Assembly: GCA_039583705.1 (NCBI GenBank)
Contig: JAVKSM010000024.1
Span: 1 to 30,859, forward strand
DNA from: JAVKSM01 sp039583705
GTDB taxonomy: Bacteria; Actinomycetota; Actinomycetes; Mycobacteriales; Pseudonocardiaceae
Length of the DNA: 30,859 bases
Reading direction: 5' to 3'
Under the pieces are notes generated by a model. The model saw nothing but the letters and a program-made list of their open reading frames with translations, did not search any database and was not told the origin of the DNA. Position 1 is the stretch's first letter, and each line of letters starts with the position of its first letter. Made by a program: the position numbers and the translations under genes. Positions 24,127-30,859 of the stretch are shown piece by piece.

Positions 24127-25491
24127 TCAGCCGGTCTCCGGCGCGCTCATGGCCAACAGCGCGACGTCGTCGGGGAGCGCCGGGTCGAGCCCTCGGACCA
24201 GCGTGGCGAGATCGGCGACCAACCTCGCGGCGCCCCGCCCGACGTGGGAGGACAGGAAGGCCGACAGACCGTCCTCGCCGAAGCTCGCTCCGCCGCCGCG
24301 GGTGTCGATGAGCCCGTCGGTGTAGAAGAGCAGCGCCTCACCGGGTGCCAGGCGCAACCTGCGGCTGGTGAAGCGGGCCTCGGGAAAGGCGCCTACGAGC
24401 ATGCCGCCATCCGGTCCGAGCTCCTCGACGTCACCCGGGCCGGGGCTCGTCGCCCGGTGCAGCCAGCAGGCCGGGATGTGGCCGCCGGTGCCCAACGTGA
24501 CGTCGAAGCCGGCTCCCGGCGCAGCGGCGGGTTCCAGCAGCCCGAACACCACAGTTGCGAAGCGCCGGTCCGGCCGGGGTTGGGTGAGCAGCGCGGTGTT
24601 CAGCTCGGACAGGACGCTGACCGGGTCAGTGTCGTGCCAGGCGGCGGCCCGCAGGGTGTAGCGGGTCAACGAGGTCAACGCCGCCGCGGCGGTCCCGTGG
24701 CCGCAGACGTCTCCCAGGAAGAACGCCCACCGCCGGGCGTCCAGGGAGAAGACGTCGTAGAAGTCACCCCCGACGTGGCGGGGCGAGGCGGCGTGGTAGT
24801 GGCAGGCCAGTTCCAGGCCGGGGATGTCGGGGAGCACCGGGGGCAGCAGGGTGCGTTGCAGCGTGACCGCGAAAGCCTCGATGGTCGCCTTGTCCCGCTC
24901 GGCACGCTCGCGTAGCTCGCGTTCCCCCCGCAGGGTCTGCAACGCCGACAGTCGCAGCTCCAACTGGTCCATGACGACCGCCGCCAGGTCCCGCAGCATG
25001 CTGAGGTCGTCCGGGGTCGTCGAACGTGGCTGGGTGTCCAGCACGTTGACGGTGCCCAGCCGGTAGCCGTCGCCGGTGAGGATCGGAGCCCCGGCGTAGA
25101 AGCGGATCCCGAGCTCCCCGTGCACCAGCGGGTTCATGACGGTACGGGGGTCGGTCAGGGCGTCGTTGACCACATAGGGATCGGCCTGCTGGATCGCGGA
25201 AGCGCACAACCCGGGGTGACGGCCGACCTGGGTCACCCCTTGCAGGCCCCGGCTGGCCTTGAACCAGACCCGGTCTTCGTCGACGATGCTGACCGTCGCG
25301 ATGGGCGTGCCGAACCAGCGTGCCGCCAGGGCCGCAACGCGGTCGAAGGCACCGTCCGGGGGCGTGTCGAGGATGTCGTAGCGCGCCACCGCCGCCAACC
25401 GGGACGCCTCGGCCGCGTCGGCCGGCTCGGCAGCGGCGCGGCGGTCGTCGGCTGGCGCGGGCGCGCACAGCAGTTCGCTGGCAGTGTCCAT
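24127..25491 (-). CDS. GAF-SpoIIE (PP2C) serine phosphatase
   Basis: A 454-aa protein from ATG 25491 with GGTGAGGAC just upstream. A GAF domain (about 32-185, V-D-E-D-R-V-W-F-K-A-S-R-G and G-T-V-N-V-L-D) is followed by a SpoIIE-type PP2C domain: H-V-G-G-D-F-Y-D-V-F near 240, LGDVCGHGTAAAALT (about 262) and D-D-V-A-L-L-A at the end supply the metal-binding aspartates. Such phosphatases activate anti-sigma-factor antagonists. It is on the same strand as the 1775-aa protein, which starts 105 bases downstream, so they may act in one pathway. The signal sensed by the GAF domain is unknown. Confidence 0.9.
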   Translation of the reverse strand: MDTASELLCAPAPADDRRAAAEPADAAEASRLAAVARYDILDTPPDGAFDRVAALAARWFGTPIATVSIVDEDRVWFKASRGLQGVTQVGRHPGLCASAIQQADPYVVNDALTDPRTVMNPLVHGELGIRFYAGAPILTGDGYRLGTVNVLDTQPRSTTPDDLSMLRDLAAVVMDQLELRLSALQTLRGERELRERAERDKATIEAFAVTLQRTLLPPVLPDIPGLELACHYHAASPRHVGGDFYDVFSLDARRWAFFLGDVCGHGTAAAALTSLTRYTLRAAAWHDTDPVSVLSELNTALLTQPRPDRRFATVVFGLLEPAAAPGAGFDVTLGTGGHIPACWLHRATSPGPGDVEELGPDGGMLVGAFPEARFTSRRLRLAPGEALLFYTDGLIDTRGGGASFGEDGLSAFLSSHVGRGAARLVADLATLVRGLDPALPDDVALLAMSAPETG

Positions 25492-25627
25492 GTCCTCACC
25501 CCATGCCCTGCCCGGGCGGGCGCATCCGGCTCTCGACCGACTCCCGGCTGGCGCGCCCGGACCAGACCAGGTGCGGACCGGCGATCTCGCTGCGGCCCCC
25601 CGCCGCAGGTCGGGCCGGATGAGCCGG

Positions 25628-26044
25628 CTACGACGCCTTCTTGGTCTCCCAGAAGATGTCGGAGATCTGCCGGACGAGGTCCATCAGCTCCTGGCCGGTC
25701 TTGGGGTCGGTGGAGGCCTTCGCGCCGCCCGGGCTGCCGCCGGCTGCTTTGGTCGCCTTGTTGAACAGCTCGTGCAGTTGCGGGTAGGACTCGAAGTGCG
25801 GCGGCTTGAAGTAGTCGGTCCACAGCACCCACAGGTGGTGCTTGACCAGTTCGGCGCGCTGCTCCTTGATGACCAACGCCCGGGCGCGGAACTCCGGGTC
25901 GTCGCTGGCCTGGTACTTCTCCTGGATCGCCTTGACCGACTCGGCCTCGATACGGGCCTGGGCCGGGTCGTAGACACCACACGGAAGGTCGCAGTGCGCG
26001 GTAGCCTCCAGCCGCGGACGGACGATGCGGGACAGCAGCCGCAT
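25628..26044 (-). CDS. sodN: Nickel superoxide dismutase precursor
   Basis: A 138-aa NiSOD. The nickel hook HCDLPCGVY starts at H17, so a 16-residue propeptide (MRLLSRIVRPRLEATA) must be cut off to expose the ligand His; the mature protein of 122 aa is close to the 117 of Streptomyces. The following EAESVKAIQEKYQ, VIKEQRAELVKHHLWVLW, and DYFKPPHFE plus K-A-S-T-D-P segments are characteristic of the four-helix bundle. ATG 26044 is preceded by CAGGGAG. It removes superoxide in the cytoplasm or cell wall fraction. The protease sodX lies divergently 78 bases away. Confidence 0.97.
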   Translation of the reverse strand: MRLLSRIVRPRLEATAHCDLPCGVYDPAQARIEAESVKAIQEKYQASDDPEFRARALVIKEQRAELVKHHLWVLWTDYFKPPHFESYPQLHELFNKATKAAGGSPGGAKASTDPKTGQELMDLVRQISDIFWETKKAS

Positions 26045-26107
26045 GTTCTCTCCCTGAACCTCGGTGATCACGTTGGGGGTGACCCTACTCCCCGGCGGTC
26101 GCTCAGG

Positions 26108-26123
26108 CAGCATGATGTTGCTG
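26108..26123. promoter_or_regulatory. Inverted repeat CAGCA-N6-TGCTG between sodN and sodX
   Basis: Perfect 5-bp arms (26108-26112 and 26119-26123) around TGATGT in the divergent spacer. It ends at the first base of the sodX GTG and lies about 64 bases ahead of sodN. It does not match the Streptomyces Nur box (TTGCAA-N5-TTGCAA), so its binding protein, if any, is unknown. Confidence 0.3.
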
Positions 26124-26524
26124 TGTCCGAGCTGTCCGGGTCTGGGCGCTCCGGGTCTGGGTGCTCCGGGTCTGGGTGCTCCGGGTCTGGGTGCTCCGGG
26201 TCTGGGTGCTCCGGGTCTGGGCACGCTGGTCGGCGATGGCGGCGGGTGCTCGTGCGCGGGCCGTCGATGGTCCCGACGCTGAGCGACGGCGACGTCGTCC
26301 TCGCGCGGATGGGAGCCCCACCGCGGCCCGGCGACGTCGTGCTCGTCCGCTGGAGCGCCCGGCCGGCGCAACTGACGGTGAAGCGGGCGGCATGGTCCGG
26401 TGCCGGCGGCTGGTACGTCGTCGGTGACAACAGCTTCGGCTCGACCGACTCCCGCCGGCTCGGGCCGGCGACCGTGGTGGGGGTGGTGCGCTGGCGGCTG
26501 TGGCCCCGTCCCCGTCGGCTCTGA
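26123..26524 (+). CDS. sodX: Nickel-type superoxide dismutase maturation protease SodX
   Basis: A 133-aa signal-peptidase-like protein expected to remove the SodN propeptide. Catalytic Ser is in RGPSMVPTL, the Lys region is T-V-K-R-A, and the GDN-containing motif V-V-G-D-N-S-F-G-S-T-D-S-R follows, as in signal peptidase I-like SodX proteins. GTG 26123 was chosen because its product begins S-E-L-S after the start, similar to Streptomyces SodX. The first 35 residues are unusual: a (S-G-S-G-C)-type repeat coded by 15-bp tandem units. There is no transmembrane helix. It converges on the epimerase gene, 7 bases away. Confidence 0.88.
   Translation: MSELSGSGRSGSGCSGSGCSGSGCSGSGCSGSGHAGRRWRRVLVRGPSMVPTLSDGDVVLARMGAPPRPGDVVLVRWSARPAQLTVKRAAWSGAGGWYVVGDNSFGSTDSRRLGPATVVGVVRWRLWPRPRRL
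26135..26221 (+). repeat. 15-bp tandem repeat in the start of sodX
   Basis: The 12-base core TCCGGGTCTGGG occurs six times at exactly 15-base spacing (starting 26135, 26150, 26165, 26180, 26195 and 26210), with TGC between most copies. It encodes repeated S-G-S-G-C units. The array is in frame and looks like a recent slippage expansion. Confidence 0.9.
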
Positions 26525-26531
26525 GGGGAGG

Positions 26532-27122
26532 TCACCGAGCCGGGTGCGGCGGGCAGTCGGCGAGATGGGGGAGCAGGCCGGAGTCCCGCGCCTGGGCCAG
26601 GGTGGGCGCGGCGGCGTCGCGGTCGGAGAGCATCGGCGTGACGTCGGTCGGCCACGGCAGCGCCAGCTCGGGGTCCAGCGGGTTCACCCCATGCTCGTGC
26701 GCCGGCTCGTAGCCGGTGGAGCACAGGTAGGCCGTGACGGTGTCCTCGCGCAACGCGGTGAAGGCGTGGCCCAACCCCTCGGCGAGGTACACCGCCTGGT
26801 AGGCCCGGGAGTCCAGCCGGACCGCGTCGTGCCGGCCGAACGTCGGCGAGCCCAGCCGCAGGTCGACGACCACGTCGAGCAACTCCCCCTGCGGGCAGTA
26901 GACGTACTTCGCCTGCCCTGGTGGCACCGCGGCGAAGTGCACCCCGCGCACCACACCGCGGCGGGATACGCTGTGATTGGTCTGCGCAACATGCAGCGGA
27001 CGTCCTACCGCGGCGGCGAACGCGTCAGCCTGGTACGGCGCGACGAACAGGCCACGGACGTCTGGGAACACCGGAGGGCTGAACAGCCAGGCTCCGGACA
27101 CCGCCAGCTCCTGCACTCGCAC
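26532..27122 (-). CDS. rmlC: dTDP-4-dehydrorhamnose 3,5-epimerase-family protein
   Basis: A 196-aa cupin-fold epimerase. Family features are visible: DVRGLF near residue 20, the H-S-V-S-R-R-G-V-V-R-G-V-H-F active-site strand, QAKYVYCPQGELLDVVVDLR, and LAEGLGHAFTAL, with L-S-D-R-D-A-A-A-P-T near the end. It would supply the third step of dTDP-L-rhamnose synthesis used for the cell-wall linker. GTG 27122 gives MRVQELAVSGAWLF, which matches the mycobacterial RmlC start; a -10-like TACGCT lies 7 bases ahead, suggesting a leaderless message. No other rhamnose gene is nearby, so a related sugar epimerase is possible. Confidence 0.85.
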   Translation of the reverse strand: MRVQELAVSGAWLFSPPVFPDVRGLFVAPYQADAFAAAVGRPLHVAQTNHSVSRRGVVRGVHFAAVPPGQAKYVYCPQGELLDVVVDLRLGSPTFGRHDAVRLDSRAYQAVYLAEGLGHAFTALREDTVTAYLCSTGYEPAHEHGVNPLDPELALPWPTDVTPMLSDRDAAAPTLAQARDSGLLPHLADCPPHPAR

Positions 27123-27129
27123 GCGACGC

Positions 27130-27135
27130 AGCGTA
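27130..27135 (-). promoter_or_regulatory. Candidate -10 element for a leaderless epimerase message
   Basis: TACGCT on the minus strand ends 7 bases before GTG 27122. There is no ribosome-binding site. The -35 region is not recognisable. Confidence 0.35.
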
Positions 27136-27224
27136 GCCGTGCGCGGCGTGCCGACGGCCCGCCGCGGCTTGCGGCGTGCCCCCGCGACGCCACCAGCGCC
27201 CCGCAACGCCACCAGGAGGAATGT

Positions 27225-28439
27225 GTGCACGCCAACGGCAGCCAGGACGGCGAGACCGGCAGGCACCTGTCCGAGGAGGAGATCTTCATTGCCCACGAGG
27301 GCGGGAAGCTCTCGCTCGCGCCGACCGTGCCGCTCGACGGCCGTCGAGCGCTGTCGATCGCCTATACCCCGGGGGTCGCGCAGGTGAGCCGGGCGATTGC
27401 CGCCGACGCCGCGCTGGCAGCCCGCTACACCTGGGCCCACCGGCTGGTGGCTGTGGTCAGCGACGGCACCGCGGTGCTGGGTCTCGGTGACGTCGGACCG
27501 CGGGCGGCGCTGCCCGTGATGGAGGGCAAGGCGGCGTTGTTCAAGGCATTCGCCGACCTCGACGCGATCCCCGTCGTGCTCGACACCACCGACGTCGAGG
27601 AGATCGTTGAGACGTTGGTGCGGCTGCGGCCGACCTTCGGGGCGGTCAACCTGGAGGACGTCGCGGCGCCGCGCTGCTTCGAGCTGGAGCGGCGGCTCGT
27701 CGAGGCGTTGGACTGCCCGGTCATGCACGACGACCAGCACGGCACGGCGATCGTCGTGCTCGCGGCGCTGCGCGGGGCGGCTGCCGTGCTGGGCCGCGAC
27801 TTCGAGGCGCTCAAGGTGGTCGTCAGCGGCGCCGGAGCCGCTGGCGTCGCCTGCGCCAGGATCCTGCTGGCGGCGGGCGTGCCGGACGTCACCGTCCTGG
27901 ACTCGCTCGGGATCCTCGTCAACGGCCGGGACCACCTGAGCCCGGTCAAGACGGAGCTGGCCCGGCAGACCAACCCGCAGGGTCGCAGCGGCGGCCTGGG
28001 CACCGCGATAGACGGCGCCGATGTGTTCATCGGGCTGTCGGCGGCCCGCGTGCCCGAGGAGCTCGTCGCGACGATGGCCCCCCTGGGGATCGTGTTCGCG
28101 CTCTCCAACCCCGACCCGGAGATCCGCCCCGAGGTCGCCGCCCGGCACGCCGCCGTCGTGGCCACCGGCCGCAGCGACTTCCCCAACCAGATCAACAACG
28201 TGCTCGCCTTCCCCGGTGTGTTCCGTGGCGCGCTGGACGCCGCCGCACGCCGGATCACCGAGAACATGAAGTTGGCCGCGGCCGAGGCCATCTTCCGGAT
28301 CGCCTCCGACGACCTCGCCGTGGACCGCATCGTGCCCAGCGCGCTGGATCCGAGGGTGGCGCCCGCGGTCGCGGCGGCGGTGGCGAGGGCAGCCACCGCC
28401 GACCGCCCCACTCTCGCGACCCTGCACCGTTCGGGCTAA
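27225..28439 (+). CDS. NAD(P)-dependent malic enzyme
   Basis: A 404-aa enzyme converting malate to pyruvate and CO2. GTG 27225 is fixed by a perfect AGGAGGA (27214-27220), 4 bases before. The N-terminal domain has the SIAYTPGVAQVSR and L-V-A-V-V-S-D-G-T-A-V-L-G-L-G-D motifs, and the Lys and Asp of the active site are in M-E-G-K-A-A-L-F-K and E-D-V-A-A-P. The central MHDDQHGTAIV motif and the dinucleotide-binding GAGAAGVACARILL follow. L-S-N-P and the NQINNVLAFPGVF segment complete the family signature. It lacks the C-terminal phosphotransacetylase-like domain of the MaeB long forms. Cofactor preference cannot be told. Confidence 0.92.
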   Translation: MHANGSQDGETGRHLSEEEIFIAHEGGKLSLAPTVPLDGRRALSIAYTPGVAQVSRAIAADAALAARYTWAHRLVAVVSDGTAVLGLGDVGPRAALPVMEGKAALFKAFADLDAIPVVLDTTDVEEIVETLVRLRPTFGAVNLEDVAAPRCFELERRLVEALDCPVMHDDQHGTAIVVLAALRGAAAVLGRDFEALKVVVSGAGAAGVACARILLAAGVPDVTVLDSLGILVNGRDHLSPVKTELARQTNPQGRSGGLGTAIDGADVFIGLSAARVPEELVATMAPLGIVFALSNPDPEIRPEVAARHAAVVATGRSDFPNQINNVLAFPGVFRGALDAAARRITENMKLAAAEAIFRIASDDLAVDRIVPSALDPRVAPAVAAAVARAATADRPTLATLHRSG

Positions 28440-28495
28440 CCTTCGGCGAGCGCGGCGGCCGGCAAGCGGCCGTGGGTCATGGGAGGGACGCCCGG

Positions 28496-29656
28496 ATGAT
28501 CGAGTTCCGGGGCGTGAGCAAGCGCTTCCCGGACGGCACCCTCGCCGTCGATCACCTGGATCTCGTGGCCGACTCGGGAAAGATCACTATCTTGGTGGGC
28601 CCTTCGGGCTGCGGCAAGACCACCTCGTTGCGGATGGTCAACCGGATGGTCGAGCCGACGGACGGGACCGTGCTCGTCAACGACGCCGACGTGATGACGG
28701 CCGACCCGGCGGTGCTGCGGCGCGGCATCGGTTACGTCATCCAGCAGGCCGGGCTGTTCCCCCACCGGACGGTGCTCGACAACGTCGCGACGGTGCCACT
28801 GCTGGAGCGGTGGAGCCGGCGGCGGGCGCGGGCGCGGGCCGCCGAGCTCATGGAGCTGGTCGGGCTGCCGGCGACGATGGCCAAGCGCTACCCGGCGCAG
28901 CTCTCCGGCGGCCAGCAGCAGCGGGTCGGGGTGGCGCGGGCCCTCGCGGCGGACCCGCCGGTGCTGCTCATGGACGAACCGTTCAGCGCCGTCGACCCCG
29001 TGGTGCGGCAGGGCCTGCAGGACGAGTTGCTGCGGCTGCAGTCCGGGCTGGGCAAGACGATCCTGTTCGTCACCCACGACATCGACGAGGCGATCAAGCT
29101 GGGCGACGCGGTGGCCGTGATGCGCGCCGGCGGTGTGCTGGCGCAGTACGACACGCCCGCCACGCTGCTGGCCAACCCGGCCGACGACTTCGTGGCCTCC
29201 TTCGTGGGCCGCGACCGGGGTTACCGGAGCCTGGGCTTCCTGCCAGCCGCCGGCCTCGGGCTGCGCGAGGTGCCCACCGTCGCGCTGGGGTCGCCGGCCG
29301 CCACAGCCCGCCGCGCCGCAGTCGACGGCTGGGTGCTGGTCGTGGACGGCCGGCGGCGTCCGGTCGGATGGCTGCCGGACGAGGCGCTCGACCGCGCCGA
29401 GACCGTCACGGCCGACCGCCTGGTTGCCGGCGGTTCCCTCTACGAGTGGGCGGCGGGCACCGGTGAGGGGCCGGCGGCGGGCACCGGTGAGGGGCCGACC
29501 GGATCGTTGCGCGGTGCCCTGGACGCCGCGCTGAGCTCACCGGCGGGGCTCGGGGTGGCCGTCGACGGCCAGGGCGCAGTGGTTGGTGCCGTGACGGCCG
29601 GCGATGTGCTCACGGCGTTGGCCGACGCCCGGCGCGACGGGGTGGTCCCCGGATGA
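28496..29656 (+). CDS. Glycine betaine/choline-type ABC importer, ATP-binding subunit
   Basis: A 386-aa ATPase with Walker A GPSGCGKTTS, Q-loop region V-I-Q-Q-A-G-L-F-P-H, signature LSGGQQQRVGVARAL, Walker B LLMDEPFSAVD and H-loop VTHDIDEA. The N-terminal 235 residues are typical of OpuCA/ProV quaternary-amine importers. The C-terminal 150 residues form two CBS-like repeats (for example GWVLVVDGRRRPVGWL and GVAVDGQGAVVGAV), which in the family sense ionic strength. ATG 28496 has GGGAGGG about 9 bases upstream. The linker carries a 24-bp duplication. It overlaps the permease by ATGA, and a second permease follows. Confidence 0.92.
   Translation: MIEFRGVSKRFPDGTLAVDHLDLVADSGKITILVGPSGCGKTTSLRMVNRMVEPTDGTVLVNDADVMTADPAVLRRGIGYVIQQAGLFPHRTVLDNVATVPLLERWSRRRARARAAELMELVGLPATMAKRYPAQLSGGQQQRVGVARALAADPPVLLMDEPFSAVDPVVRQGLQDELLRLQSGLGKTILFVTHDIDEAIKLGDAVAVMRAGGVLAQYDTPATLLANPADDFVASFVGRDRGYRSLGFLPAAGLGLREVPTVALGSPAATARRAAVDGWVLVVDGRRRPVGWLPDEALDRAETVTADRLVAGGSLYEWAAGTGEGPAAGTGEGPTGSLRGALDAALSSPAGLGVAVDGQGAVVGAVTAGDVLTALADARRDGVVPG
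29450..29497 (+). repeat. 24-bp tandem duplication in the ATPase gene
   Basis: GCGGCGGGCACCGGTGAGG and five following bases occur twice (29450-29473 and 29474-29497), doubling A-A-G-T-G-E-G-P in the linker between CBS-like repeats. In frame and probably harmless. Confidence 0.85.
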
Positions 29657-30309
29657 GCTGGCTGTCCGCCAACGTCGGCCGGGTCCTCGCCAGCACCGGC
29701 ACGCATCTGCAGCTCGCCCTGCCCCCGGTGCTCGTCGGGCTGGTGCTCGCCATCCCACTGGGCGCTCTGGCGAACCGGTCGGGCGCGGCCCGCGCGGTCC
29801 TGGTGCCGGGCGCCGGCATCCTCTACACGATCCCGTCGCTGGCCCTGTTCGTCGTGCTGCCCGGGATCCTGGGGACCCGGATCCTCGACCCGGTCAACGT
29901 CGTCGTCGCGCTGTCTATCTACGCGGTCGCGCTGCTCGTCCGCTCGGTGGCCGACGCGCTCGCGGCGGTTCCCTGGCACGTCATGGCGGCCGCGACCGCG
30001 ATGGGGTACCGGCCGCTGCGCCGGTTCCTCGCCGTCGAGCTGCCACTGGCCGTCCCGGTGCTGGTGGCGGGGCTGCGGGTGGTGACGGTGACCAGCATCA
30101 GCCTCGTCAGCGTCGGTGCGCTCATCGGTGTCGGCGGCCTCGGTGACCTTTTCACCGAGGGGTTCCAGCGCGACATCCCGGTTGAGATCGTCACCGGCAT
30201 CGGGTGCACGCTCGTCCTGGCGGTGCTGGCCGACGCGCTGCTGCTGCTCGCCGGACGGATCCTCACGCCGTGGAGCCGGGTCGGCCCGGGGGCCGGGAGG
30301 CCGGCATGA
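29653..30309 (+). CDS. Glycine betaine/choline-type ABC importer permease
   Basis: A 218-aa BPD-transport permease whose ATG overlaps the ATPase stop (ATGA). Five to six membrane helices are visible (about residues 18-40, 50-75, 77-98, 130-155 and 175-200). The EAA-type loop reads A-A-A-T-A-M-G-Y-R-P-L-R-R-F-L-A-V-E-L-P, the ATPase contact site. The P-S-L-A-L-F-V-V-L-P segment in the second helix is typical of OpuCB/ProW. It has no fused substrate-binding domain, so a separate binding protein is expected, probably beyond the window end. Confidence 0.92.
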   Translation: MSWLSANVGRVLASTGTHLQLALPPVLVGLVLAIPLGALANRSGAARAVLVPGAGILYTIPSLALFVVLPGILGTRILDPVNVVVALSIYAVALLVRSVADALAAVPWHVMAAATAMGYRPLRRFLAVELPLAVPVLVAGLRVVTVTSISLVSVGALIGVGGLGDLFTEGFQRDIPVEIVTGIGCTLVLAVLADALLLLAGRILTPWSRVGPGAGRPA

Positions 30310-30859
30310 GCCTCGTCTCGGACGTCGTGGCGTGGTTCGGCGACCCCGCGCACTACAGCGGCCCGGACGGCGTGTTGGCCCGGCTCACCGAGCACCTGGG
30401 GTACACCGCGCTGGCGGTCGCGGTCGCCGCGCTGATCGCCGTCCCGCTGGGAGCGGTCGTCGGCCACACCGGCCGCGGCGGGTTCCTCGTCGTCGGCCTC
30501 GCCAACGGGCTGCGGGCGCTGCCCGAGCTGGGCCTGCTCACCCTGCTCGCGTTGCTGATGAGCATCGGGCTGCTCCCGGTGACCCTCGCGCTGGTCGTGC
30601 TGGCCGTCCCGCCGCTGCTGGCCGGCACCTATGCCGGGGTGCGAAACGTCGAGCCCGCCGTGGTCGACGCGGCCCGCGGCATGGGCATGCGCGGGTGGGA
30701 CGTGCTGTGGCGGGTCGAGCTGCCCAACGCGCTGCCGCTCGTGATCGGCGGCCTGCGGGCGGCCGCGTTGCAGGTCATCGCGACCGCGACGATCGCGGCC
30801 TACGTTGCGCTCGGCGGCCTCGGCCGCTACCTCATCGACGGGCTCGCGCTGCACGACTA
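30306..30859 (+). CDS. Second permease of the betaine/choline-type importer (partial)
   Basis: Starts at ATG 30306, overlapping the previous stop by ATGA, and runs open to the window edge (184 complete codons). The EAA-like loop A-A-R-G-M-G-M-R-G-W-D-V-L-W-R-V-E-L-P and the P-E-L-G-L-L-T-L-L helix follow the OpuCB/OpuCD pattern. It forms a heterodimeric channel with the first permease. A substrate-binding protein gene is likely just downstream, which cannot be seen. Confidence 0.9.
   Translation, partial: MSLVSDVVAWFGDPAHYSGPDGVLARLTEHLGYTALAVAVAALIAVPLGAVVGHTGRGGFLVVGLANGLRALPELGLLTLLALLMSIGLLPVTLALVVLAVPPLLAGTYAGVRNVEPAVVDAARGMGMRGWDVLWRVELPNALPLVIGGLRAAALQVIATATIAAYVALGGLGRYLIDGLALHD

Noticed and set aside
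22165..24915. A 916-codon open frame on the plus strand
   Set aside because: It is antisense to the 1775-aa protein and the GAF-PP2C gene. Its composition is Arg/Gly/His-rich with no recognisable motif, as expected for shadows in GC-rich DNA.
25484..26122. A longer upstream start for sodX
   Set aside because: The frame stays open far upstream but runs antisense over sodN; only the part from GTG 26123 matches the SodX start.
26135..26221. CRISPR-like array of regularly spaced repeats
   Set aside because: The period is 15 bases with 3-base spacers that are almost identical. It is an in-frame coding repeat of sodX.
27221..27240. ATG at 27221 as start of the malic enzyme
   Set aside because: It is out of frame with the malic enzyme; GTG 27225 is in frame and still close to the AGGAGGA.

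Overview
The window comes from a very GC-rich actinobacterium. Much of the gene order matches the secA1-to-whiB1 neighbourhood of mycobacteria (an Rv3235-like gene beside the secA end, a WS/DGAT gene, a DUF6912-type gene, rsgA, aroA, an SRAP gene, sigR/sigH-rsrA, a TB7.3-like biotinyl protein, whiB1, a lipid kinase, an Rv3214-like phosphatase). A nickel superoxide dismutase with its own protease, a thiol-stress SigR/RsrA pair and a 24-aa bL37 gene also fit Actinobacteria. A member of the Pseudonocardiales is my best guess, but this is inference from gene content only.

Layout. 1-2200: the last codons of secA, an Rv3235-like protein, a DUF3040 membrane protein and a SpoU-type rRNA methyltransferase. 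2215-4767: a damaged lipid-related operon (WS/DGAT, patatin-like, DUF6912). It holds two apparent deletions, a frameshift and a 100-N gap flanked by identical 77-base copies, so part of the damage is probably assembly error. 4842-6470: P5C dehydrogenase. 6500-10450: a less conserved insert carrying a NUDIX hydrolase, an XRE-type regulator, a small Cys-rich protein, two small secreted proteins and a PadR regulator with twin operators. 10466-14173: rsgA and aroA facing an SRAP/hydrolase pair. 14211-16180: SigR-dependent promoter, sigR-rsrA, bL37, a biotinyl protein and whiB1. 16569-18614: diacylglycerol-kinase-like enzyme, a small membrane protein and a histidine phosphatase. 18694-25491: a 1775-aa hybrid kinase/phosphatase/anti-sigma-kinase-like protein and a second GAF-PP2C phosphatase. 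25628-26524: divergent sodN and sodX. 26532-28439: rmlC-like epimerase and malic enzyme. 28496-end: an ABC importer of the glycine betaine/choline (OpuC/ProVW) type, cut off by the window edge.

How the genes work together. Stress sensing is the recurring theme. SigR-RsrA handles thiol stress, WhiB1 is an Fe-S regulator, SRAP acts on damaged DNA, NiSOD removes superoxide and the OpuC-type importer handles osmolytes. The two SpoIIE-type phosphatases probably feed a partner-switching pathway controlling an alternative sigma factor. The most interesting points are the SigR promoter placed upstream of a possible 60-residue N-terminally extended SigR isoform, the all-in-one 1775-aa signalling protein, the sodX N-terminus built from a 15-bp tandem repeat with cysteines, and the PadR operators beside secreted-protein genes. 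I found no CRISPR array, tRNA, rRNA or insertion sequence.
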